Positions 36,259 through 42,246 of a stretch of DNA of 42,246 bases are shown here, in pieces; the first letter of the stretch is position 1; every line of letters starts with the position of its first letter. Location: positions 1-42,246 of the forward strand of contig CAJXMD010000018.1 of NCBI GenBank assembly GCA_913056165.1, written 5' to 3'. This DNA is from an uncultured Halieaceae bacterium. Its GTDB lineage: Bacteria; Pseudomonadota; Gammaproteobacteria; Pseudomonadales; Halieaceae. A program made the translations under genes and the position numbers. The notes beneath the pieces were generated by a model that was not told where the DNA came from, searched no databases, and saw only the letters and a program-made list of their open reading frames with translations.

Positions 36259-36948
36259 TCAATCCAGGGCCGCTTTAAGTGCCGCCTGGCAATGGATAAA
36301 GGTTGTGTCAAAAACTGGGACCCCAGCGTTCTGCGCATTTATTAAAAGACAGACTTCAGTGCAGCCTAAAATCACGCTATCTGCGCCTTGGGCCTTCAGT
36401 CGGCCTAAGATACCCAAATAGGCAGCCTCACTTTCGGGTGTGGTGATGTTTTTGCAAAGTTCCTCAAAGATGATGTTGTTGATCACCTCTTGTTGATCAG
36501 CCTCAGGTACGATTGGATCGAGGCCACTGTCGCGCAAAATATCCAGATAAAACGCTTCTTGCATCGTGAATTTCGTGGCGAAAAACGCCGGGCGTTTAGA
36601 GCCGGCTGACAAAACGGCGGCGGCAGTGGCGTCAGCAATATGAATAAAGGGCAAATCGAGATCTTGCATGATCTGATCCTTCAGCTTATGCATTGTGTTG
36701 GTCGCCAATACGATCACTTCAGCGCCACCCGCTGCCAACGACTGCGCCTCTGCATGCAAACATTCGCCGATAGCTGCCCAATTTCCGTCATTCATATGCT
36801 GGGCCAGAGGGGCAAAATCCACCGATCGAATCAATAGATTTGGAGAATGCAAACCGCCCAGCTCTGCCTGTGTCAGCGAATTTAGTGTTCGATAATATAT
36901 CTGAGTGGACGCAGCAGACATTCCGCCCAGGATTCCTATCTTTTTCAC
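36259..36948 (-). CDS. aspartate/glutamate racemase family protein (YgeA-like)
   Basis: 229 residues from GTG 36948, chosen because AGGAGG lies five bases upstream and it gives the family start KKIGILGGMSAASTQIYYR; in-frame codons continue 27 residues further upstream without support. The two catalytic positions are Thr83 in LATNTMHK and Cys196 in LGCTEVCLL. This Thr/Cys pair, rather than Cys/Cys, is the arrangement of E. coli YgeA, which racemises several amino acids (or L-Asp/L-Glu). Other family blocks are GGLHSPNLLIRSVDF, FIHIADATA and VFDTTFIH. Cytoplasmic. Substrate not determined. Confidence 0.9.
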   Translation of the reverse strand: MKKIGILGGMSAASTQIYYRTLNSLTQAELGGLHSPNLLIRSVDFAPLAQHMNDGNWAAIGECLHAEAQSLAAGGAEVIVLATNTMHKLKDQIMQDLDLPFIHIADATAAAVLSAGSKRPAFFATKFTMQEAFYLDILRDSGLDPIVPEADQQEVINNIIFEELCKNITTPESEAAYLGILGRLKAQGADSVILGCTEVCLLINAQNAGVPVFDTTFIHCQAALKAALD

Positions 36949-37174
36949 CTGCACCTCCTGAGGATTGTGCATCACAAGCGCAGAGCATACCGTCTTATCA
37001 AGGCGCGCCGTAGTATTTGTGGACGGCATGACCCTAAATTATCATCTGGCTGCCCACGCGGCCTTTGGAAGACCGAGAGCCAAAACGTTAATTAAGTAAC
37101 AGACACCAAATCAGCTACTGAAAAGGCCACATCCTGCTCTCTGGGCACGTGTAAACGAGAATAAAAATTATCCA

Positions 37175-37711
37175 ATGAATCCCATAGCCACCTTTGAAGT
37201 CGAGCTAGAGACAGAAAACTTTTTTCTTGTCCAAACCGTGCAATCGCATTTTGATGACCTTTATCTTGTCGCCAGCAATCCTATGGTGTGGGCGCAGCAC
37301 CCGGAGCGTGATAGATGGAAAGAGCCGGTCTTTCTACAGTTTTTTCAGAAGGCGCTGGAAAACGACCTTGGCTGCTTCACGATTATCGACAAAGACAAGA
37401 ACAGGGTTGTCGGATCCACGCGATTCTATTCTTTTGATTCAGGCAACAAGGCGATTCGCTTAGGTTATACCTTCATGGATCCCTCGTACTGGGGAACCGG
37501 CGCGAACAGAGAGATCAAAAATACCCTGATTGACCTTGCATTTTCAGTGGTAGACAAGATTTTCTTCGACATCGGCCCCGATAATCATCGATCGAGAGCT
37601 GCGGTTGAGAAGCTAGGAGCTGTGGTTGCAGAAACATCAGCCGAAAAGGTGATCTACGTGCTTAAAAGGAGTGCATTGGACACGACCTCTTCGCCCAGCC
37701 CGAGAGAGTAG
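37175..37711 (+). CDS. GNAT family N-acetyltransferase (RimJ/RimL type)
   Basis: 178 residues. The pattern is that of RimL-like GNATs: a WAQHPERDRWKEP opening helix, then GCFTIIDKDKNRVVGSTRFY, IRLGYTFMDPSYWGTGANREIKNTLI (the acetyl-CoA-binding segment, with GTGANRE in place of the usual Q/RxxGxA) and a final part NHRSRAAVEKLGAV. It acetylates an unknown amine. The C-terminal ten residues (TTSSPSPRE) look disordered. No strong operon link to neighbours. Confidence 0.88.
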   Translation: MNPIATFEVELETENFFLVQTVQSHFDDLYLVASNPMVWAQHPERDRWKEPVFLQFFQKALENDLGCFTIIDKDKNRVVGSTRFYSFDSGNKAIRLGYTFMDPSYWGTGANREIKNTLIDLAFSVVDKIFFDIGPDNHRSRAAVEKLGAVVAETSAEKVIYVLKRSALDTTSSPSPRE

Positions 37712-37923
37712 GGCAGGTACACAGCGACCCACTGGTGTTCTCGTGTAGCCTAGGGAGCCATTACTACGAAAATCCTTGTAGAGTAAAAGTTACCATGGCG
37801 TTTATTGGGTGCGCTCCAGCACCGCTCATAAAACGACAACTCTTCAGCGATTCATTGTTATGTAAAGTAGCCGAGTCTTGCTCTGTTACACTGTTCGAAA
37901 AATTGCATGCTGGAGCCGTAAAA

Positions 37924-38676
37924 ATGTCTACGTCGCATTTCCGTTCTTCGGGCCTGTTGGCCGCCATTGCCTTCACAGTAACAATGACCACTGAAGCGCT
38001 AGCTGCAGAGGGCTCATGGTCTAATCAGGGCATCATCTATTTGTTGGGCCCCACCCTCGATGGCACGACTGGCATCGGTCCGTTTGATACTGAGATGGAT
38101 ATGGATGCTGGCGATGTGTTTGATGCGTTGGACGGCGCCTTTCTTGGCATGTACCGGGGTCAGGGTGACCGTTGGGGCGTTGGACTCGATGTTGTATACA
38201 TGGATCTGAAAGTCGATGGAACGGGTGATCGTGGCGCGCTTTCGGGCTCTGTCAACGTCAAACAAAGCACAATGATTGGTACAGGCTACTACCGTCTCTC
38301 CGAAGAAGTCCGTTTGATCGGAGGTGCTCTTTTCAATGATCTCTCCACCCGCATTGCGCTAAGCGGACCGCTCAATGACAGGAATCAGCGGTTTGATGAA
38401 GACTGGGTCGATCCGATTGTCGGAATAGGCTACGACGTTGCACTAGGCGAAAAATGGGATTTTTCGGGCTCGGCGTTATACGGAGGTTTTGGTGTCGGGT
38501 CTGAGTCTGTCATGGTGTTTAGCGCTAGCTTTGCCTATCGGTTTAATCACTGGGCCAGCATGACCCTCGGTGGCCGTTATCTGGACTTTGATTACGAGGA
38601 CGGCGAAGGGGCCGACCGCTTTAAATTCGATATGAAGCAGTATGGTCCCGCGGTCGGTTTCCGCTTCGATTTCTGA
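37924..38676 (+). CDS. predicted outer-membrane beta-barrel protein
   Basis: 250 residues from the ATG at 37924, which has GGAG eight bases upstream and starts a good signal peptide (cleavage near ALAAEG, about residue 28). A longer reading from 37735 has no signal and no ribosome site. The mature chain is a series of strands: WGVGLDVVYMDLKVDG, YRLSEEVRLIGGALFNDL, GIGYDVALGEKWDFSGSALYG, FSASFAYRFNHWASMTLGGRYLDFDY. It ends GFRFDF with C-terminal Phe, so it is probably an 8- to 10-stranded outer-membrane barrel. Ligand and function unknown. Similar small barrels are sometimes annotated as OmpW- or DUF-type proteins, but I cannot assign one. Confidence 0.8.
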   Translation: MSTSHFRSSGLLAAIAFTVTMTTEALAAEGSWSNQGIIYLLGPTLDGTTGIGPFDTEMDMDAGDVFDALDGAFLGMYRGQGDRWGVGLDVVYMDLKVDGTGDRGALSGSVNVKQSTMIGTGYYRLSEEVRLIGGALFNDLSTRIALSGPLNDRNQRFDEDWVDPIVGIGYDVALGEKWDFSGSALYGGFGVGSESVMVFSASFAYRFNHWASMTLGGRYLDFDYEDGEGADRFKFDMKQYGPAVGFRFDF

Positions 38677-38757
38677 GCAATCCCCCGGATGCAAATCTCG
38701 GGAAAGAGTTCACTGTAGGCGCTGACTCGAGAGTTGCTGGATTCTAAGCCGAGGCAC

Positions 38758-38781
38758 CGAGGGCGATACGTCACACCCTCG
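38758..38781. terminator. weak hairpin between the convergent barrel and dmpE genes
   Basis: CGAGGG (38758-38763) and CCCTCG (38776-38781) can pair with a 12-base loop. No T run follows on either strand, so termination is only a guess from position between two convergent stops. Confidence 0.3.
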
Positions 38782-38841
38782 TTGCGCTTAATGACACAGG
38801 AGCTGTCGGGTATTCTTACAAGATGACGTGAGGGGAGGGTG

Positions 38842-39624
38842 CTAGGTGAACTGGACGGTGCATTCCCCCATTCCCTTAATCTGCACAGTCATGACGTCAC
38901 CCGCTACCACCGGTTCCAGCGGCACCAGACTGCCGCTCAGAATGATATCTCCCGCATTGAGCGTAATACCAAATTCCCCCAAGGTATTGGCAAGCCAGGT
39001 CACGCAGTTGACTGGGCTGCCCATGGCGGCGGCGCCGGTGCCCGTAGATATCACATCCCCATTTTTTGAGACCTCCATCTCGCAGCCCACCAGATCGATT
39101 TTTCGCGGGTCGATGGCGGCGTTCTCGTCAATGGTGAACAAACCGCAGCTGGCGTTGTCGGCCACGGTGTCCTGAATACGGATCTTCCAATCGCGGATGC
39201 GGGAGTCCACCACTTCAAAACAGGGAAAAACTGCCTCGGTTGCCGACAGCACATCCTCATTTGTCACGCCGGGTCCTATCAAGTCTTTCTTGAGTAAGAA
39301 GGCAATTTCGCCCTCGGCGCGGGGTTGAATCAAGGTACGGGAGATAGGCATTTCACCGTCGTAGCGCATGGCATCGGTCATGAATCCAAAGTCAGGCTGC
39401 CGAACATCCAGCATGTCCATCACCGCGTTACTCGTCACGCCGATTTTCTTGCCGATCACTTTTTCACCAGCGGCGAGTCGACGATCCAATAGATGCAGAG
39501 AAATCTTGTAAGCGTCCTCGATGGTGATGTCAGGATAGGTCTCCGTGAGGGGGGCAATGGTTGTCCGACCAGTAAGAGCGCCATAGAGCGTGTCGCCTAG
39601 CTGGTGTATCAGCATCTCATCCAT
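38842..39624 (-). CDS. dmpE: 2-oxopent-4-enoate (2-hydroxypenta-2,4-dienoate) hydratase
   Basis: 260 residues. It adds water to 2-hydroxypenta-2,4-dienoate to give 4-hydroxy-2-oxovalerate, the substrate of the DmpG-like aldolase encoded nearby. The text is very close to the Pseudomonas hydratase: LGDTLYGALTGR, RRLAAGEKVIGKKIGVTS, QPDFGFMTDAM, IQPRAEGEIAFLL, ATEAVFPCFEVVDSRI, KIRIQDTVADNASCGLF, GSPVNCVTWLANTLGEFG and ILSGSLVPLEPVVAGD. The related decarboxylase DmpH shares the fold, but this closeness favours DmpE. AAGGAA lies six bases before the ATG. Divergent from dmpFG. TesE/HsaE of steroid degradation are the same activity, so the parent pathway is open. Confidence 0.9.
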   Translation of the reverse strand: MDEMLIHQLGDTLYGALTGRTTIAPLTETYPDITIEDAYKISLHLLDRRLAAGEKVIGKKIGVTSNAVMDMLDVRQPDFGFMTDAMRYDGEMPISRTLIQPRAEGEIAFLLKKDLIGPGVTNEDVLSATEAVFPCFEVVDSRIRDWKIRIQDTVADNASCGLFTIDENAAIDPRKIDLVGCEMEVSKNGDVISTGTGAAAMGSPVNCVTWLANTLGEFGITLNAGDIILSGSLVPLEPVVAGDVMTVQIKGMGECTVQFT

Positions 39625-40011
39625 AAGGGTTCCTTTTTCGCCTCCACAATGTTGGGAGAGAGGACGTGAGCGCCCCGTGGCTTATAATTTGGACGTTGAG
39701 TCTCGAAGCCTACGTCATCTGGCAGCGCGTTGGCCAATCATGAAAATCCTCCAAACGCAGTAATAGCGCATGTGGCCCTCTCCTGTTGAGCCCGATCGAT
39801 TCGACATGGCATTTTGGCGTCCCCAGCCCGGTTGGTGCTGGGAGGTTGGGGAAAGCTGCACGATTTGGGGGCTCGATAGCCCGCCACGAAGTTCAATCGG
39901 ACGAGGTTTTATGTGTAATTTTGGTCTAATGTGGCGACTGGTCATGATGCTCGTTCCCTCGGCGGCATATACAGGGCGTGGCATCATAAGGGCAACGATA
40001 GGGAGACACTC
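39625..40011. promoter_or_regulatory. divergent control region between dmpE and dmpFG
   Basis: This 387-base gap has no convincing gene; the short open frames here have no family features. It holds a near-palindrome TGGCAGCGCGTTGGCCA at 39720-39736, a TATAAT on the plus strand at about 39683-39688, and a hairpin CCCAGC/GCTGGG at about 39821-39841. The dmpF ribosome site AGGGAGA lies at its right end. The region most likely carries both promoters and a regulator site for the meta-pathway genes; no regulator gene is in the window. Confidence 0.5.
39720..39736. promoter_or_regulatory. near-palindromic site, also sigma-54-like in spacing
   Basis: TGGCAGCGCGTTGGCCA has inverted ends TGGC/GCCA. 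Read leftwards it gives TGGC...CTGCC with GG and GC ten bases apart, the -24/-12 spacing of sigma-54 promoters, about 95 bases before dmpE. The plus strand also shows GG and GC at that distance. It may equally be a repressor operator, or chance. Confidence 0.3.
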
Positions 40012-40917
40012 GTGTCAAAAATTAAATGTGTGCTGATTGGCTCCGGCAATATCGGAACGGATCTTCTCTACAAGTTAAAGCGTAGTGATGTGCTTGACCC
40101 CGTCTGGATGGTGGGTATCGACCCAGATTCTGAAGGACTTGCCCGCGCTCGGGATATGGGCCTGAAAACCACTGCTGAGGGTGTTGATGGGGTGCTACCG
40201 CATCTGGTGGCAGATGGCATCCAGATTGCCTTTGATGCCACCTCGGCTTATGTACATAAAGAGAACTCGGACAAGATGAATGCCCACGGTGTCTTTATGG
40301 TCGACCTCACCCCGGCGGCTGTTGGTCCTCTCTGTGTACCGCCGGTCAATTTGGATGACCTGTCGGAGACCATGAACGTCAACATGATCTCCTGTGCGGG
40401 CCAGGCCACGATTCCCATCGTCTATGGAGTGAGTAGGGTGCAGGGGGTCGAGTACGCCGAGATCATCGCGAGTCTTGCGTCGCTGTCGATTGGGCCGGGA
40501 ACCCGCGCCAATCTCGATGAATTCACCTACACAACCTCAAGTGCCGTGTGTGAAATTGGCGGTGCAAAGAAAGGTAAGGCGCTCTGTATCATCAATCCGG
40601 CTGAGCCCCCGATGATTATGCGCAACACTATTTACTGCCTCACCGAAGGCGAGCCTGATCAGGCAAAGATCACCGCGTCGCTCATGGAAATGATTGAGAA
40701 GGTGCAGCAGTATGTGCCTGGCTATCGCTTGGTAAATGGTCCGGTCTTTGAAGGCAATAAGGTGGGCGTTTTTATGGAAGTTGCCGGTCTTGGCGATTAC
40801 CTGCCAACCTATGCGGGCAATCTCGACATCATGACCGCGGCAGCAGCGCGCACCGCTGAAATGTATGCGGAAAAAATCCTCAGTGGTGAACTAACCTTGG
40901 TAGCGGAGGCAGTATGA
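40012..40917 (+). CDS. dmpF: acetaldehyde dehydrogenase (acylating)
   Basis: 301 residues from GTG 40012, with AGGGAGA about seven bases upstream; longer readings have no family support. It oxidises acetaldehyde to acetyl-CoA with NAD and CoA, receiving acetaldehyde through a channel from the DmpG aldolase. Rossmann motif [14 protein letters not shown] at the start; catalytic Cys128 in [19 protein letters not shown]; further blocks [40 protein letters not shown] and [24 protein letters not shown]-type C-terminus. Its stop overlaps the dmpG start by four bases (ATGA). Confidence 0.96.
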   Translation: MSKIKCVLIGSGNIGTDLLYKLKRSDVLDPVWMVGIDPDSEGLARARDMGLKTTAEGVDGVLPHLVADGIQIAFDATSAYVHKENSDKMNAHGVFMVDLTPAAVGPLCVPPVNLDDLSETMNVNMISCAGQATIPIVYGVSRVQGVEYAEIIASLASLSIGPGTRANLDEFTYTTSSAVCEIGGAKKGKALCIINPAEPPMIMRNTIYCLTEGEPDQAKITASLMEMIEKVQQYVPGYRLVNGPVFEGNKVGVFMEVAGLGDYLPTYAGNLDIMTAAAARTAEMYAEKILSGELTLVAEAV

Positions 40918-41960
40918 GCAAGTCGGATTTACACGGCCGGAAGGTTATTTGCCACGACATGTGTCTCCGCGACGGGATGCACGCTAAAAAAGAGCAGATC
41001 AGCGTCGAGCAGATGCGTTCCTTTGCGGAGGCAATGGAGCGGGCAGGGGTACCCATGATTCAGGTCACCCACGGTGCCGGCCTTGGGGGCAACTCGCTAC
41101 AGCATGGTTTCGCCCTGCATAGTAATGAGGAGTACTGGGATGCGGTCGCCCCAGTATTGAGTAATACCGTGATGTCGGTGTTATTGATCCCGGGTCTTGG
41201 CACCATGGATGAACTCCGCGTCGCCCACGCTCACGGTGTTGGCAGCGTACATGTGGCTACCCACAGCACCGAGGCTGACACCTCTCCCCAACATATTGCC
41301 TGTGGTCGAGAACTGGGCATGGATACCTCGGGCTTTTTGATGATGGCCCATCTCAACACCGCAAGCGGTCTGGCTGAGGAAGCTAAAAAGATGGAGTCCT
41401 ATGGAGCGCAGACGGTTTATGTCACCGACTCCGCTGGCTACATGCTGCCCGAGGATGTCACCGAATACGTCGGAGCGCTCAGGGATACGCTGGATGATGC
41501 GACCGAGATAGGTTTTCACGGGCACAACAATCTGGGCATGGGTATCGCCAATTCGATTGCGGCCGTTCGGGCTGGTGCAAGCCGTATTGACTGCTCGGTA
41601 GCGGGTCTTGGGGCCGGTGCGGGCAATACGCCACTGGAGGCCTTCGTTGCGGTATGCGATCGCATGGGCATTGAGACCGGCTGCGACATGTTTGCCCTGA
41701 TGGATATGGCAGAAGAGCTGGTGTTCCCAATGATGGATCACATCGTGCGAATAGACAGGTCTTCGCTAACACTGGGCTACGCAGGTGTCTACAGCACGTT
41801 CCTGCTCCATGCCAACCGCCTCGGCGAGAAATATGGCATACCGCCTCGGGACATTTTGCTCGAGCTCGGGCGCAAGAAAATGATCGGTGGACAGGAAGAT
41901 ATGATTGAAGACACCGCGCTCAGCATGCTCAAGGAGCGGGGTGATCAGTCGGCAGCATGA
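40914..41960 (+). CDS. dmpG: 4-hydroxy-2-oxovalerate aldolase
   Basis: 348 residues. It splits 4-hydroxy-2-oxovalerate into pyruvate and acetaldehyde and forms a complex with DmpF. HMGL-like barrel with [12 protein letters not shown] (Arg19, Asp20, catalytic His23), metal ligands His202 and His204 in [11 protein letters not shown], and a C-terminal communication domain with [25 protein letters not shown]. Overlaps dmpF (ATGA). Followed 86 bases later by the SnoaL-like gene. Confidence 0.97.
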   Translation: MSKSDLHGRKVICHDMCLRDGMHAKKEQISVEQMRSFAEAMERAGVPMIQVTHGAGLGGNSLQHGFALHSNEEYWDAVAPVLSNTVMSVLLIPGLGTMDELRVAHAHGVGSVHVATHSTEADTSPQHIACGRELGMDTSGFLMMAHLNTASGLAEEAKKMESYGAQTVYVTDSAGYMLPEDVTEYVGALRDTLDDATEIGFHGHNNLGMGIANSIAAVRAGASRIDCSVAGLGAGAGNTPLEAFVAVCDRMGIETGCDMFALMDMAEELVFPMMDHIVRIDRSSLTLGYAGVYSTFLLHANRLGEKYGIPPRDILLELGRKKMIGGQEDMIEDTALSMLKERGDQSAA

Positions 41961-42046
41961 GGATGCTGAGCCGAAGAGGTCGGATCGTTCTCACGGTGCA
42001 CGTGTTCATGAACAGGCGGTGAGGCTGAATAAAGGGGGCAGAGCAC

Positions 42047-42246
42047 ATGAATGCCAACGTAACCATTAGTCCTAATCAAGTTGCAGAGCTGGGTATGTTT
42101 CACGCCGAGCGCGAGGCGGCGCAGGATTTCGATGCGGTTATGGAAACGCTATCTGCTGATCCAAAATACCTGTATCCGTCCCTTGGGAAGGGTTTTTCCG
42201 GTCGTGAAAACGCGGAGCGATTTTACCGTTGGTTCTTTGAAAACTT
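42047..42246 (+). CDS. SnoaL/NTF2-like protein, N-terminus only (cut by window edge)
   Basis: An ATG at 42047, with AAGGGGG about ten bases upstream, opens 66 codons to the window end. The peptide has FHAEREAAQDFDAVMETLS, DPKYLYPSL and SGRENAERFYRWFF, the usual opening of the cone-shaped SnoaL/NTF2 fold (a helix with paired Glu/Asp, then a G-R-x-x-x-x-x-F-Y segment). Such proteins include isomerases and cyclases of ketosteroids and polyketides and many of unknown role. Same strand as dmpFG, so perhaps in their operon. Confidence 0.65.
   Translation, partial: MNANVTISPNQVAELGMFHAEREAAQDFDAVMETLSADPKYLYPSLGKGFSGRENAERFYRWFFEN

Noticed and set aside
37735-37923. Upstream extension of the outer-membrane barrel gene
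   Set aside because: It would bury the signal peptide, and the ATG at 37924 has a proper GGAG site.
39770-40036. 88-codon plus-strand frame in the dmpE-dmpF gap
   Set aside because: Composition (many Trp, Arg, Cys) is not protein-like, there is no ribosome site, and it runs over the dmpF start.

Overview
The window looks like chromosomal DNA of a marine gammaproteobacterium, most plausibly of the OM60/NOR5 (Halieaceae) type. The evidence is the gene order: hlyC/corC-ypjD divergent from ffh-rpsP-rimM-trmD-rplS, then xerD-dsbC-(alaC)-hom-thrC-recJ-prfB-lysS, then xseA divergent from guaB-guaA. These are gammaproteobacterial arrangements, and the proteins read like gammaproteobacterial orthologues. 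The lineage name is inference from gene content and has not been checked by phylogeny.

Layout. (1) 1-5400 is accessory: the N-terminus of an ECF sigma factor leaving the left edge, a secreted subtilisin-like protease, an outer-membrane beta-barrel protein, a small unknown protein, an FMN/Fe-S glutamate-synthase-like protein and a LysE-type exporter. (2) 5540-8640 holds tRNA-Leu(CAA) with its own promoter, an acidic unknown protein, queA-tgt (queuosine) and a DUF1289 gene. (3) 8648-14500 is the SRP / ribosomal protein / tRNA modification block. (4) 14631-24802 is a long co-directional run from xerD to lysS. It contains the threonine branch (hom, thrC) and prfB with an intact programmed +1 frameshift. 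(5) 24863-29516 is a signalling cluster: a lipoprotein facing a translationally coupled set (class III cyclase with receiver, single-domain receiver, sensor kinase), with a Crp-family regulator divergent from the cyclase. (6) 29554-34083 is xseA and guaBA. (7) 34084-38700 is an accessory stretch after guaA: an AT-rich PaiB-like gene preceded by TTGTAAAC repeats, a DUF1214 protein, a YgeA-type racemase, a GNAT acetyltransferase and an outer-membrane barrel. (8) 38842-42246 is a meta-cleavage lower pathway: dmpE divergent from dmpFG, then the start of a SnoaL/NTF2-like gene cut by the right edge.

How the genes work together. QueA and Tgt make queuosine; Ffh, S16, RimM, TrmD and L19 serve translation and targeting; GuaB and GuaA make GMP from IMP; DmpE, DmpG and DmpF convert 2-hydroxypenta-2,4-dienoate to pyruvate and acetyl-CoA. 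The most interesting unit is 25356-29516. A sensor kinase, a lone receiver and a cyclase carrying a DHp-like histidine domain plus a receiver could form a four-step His-Asp-His-Asp relay ending in cyclic nucleotide synthesis, with a cNMP-binding transcription factor next door. That wiring is inferred from domain order and gene coupling. No CRISPR array, insertion sequence, prophage or integrase was seen.
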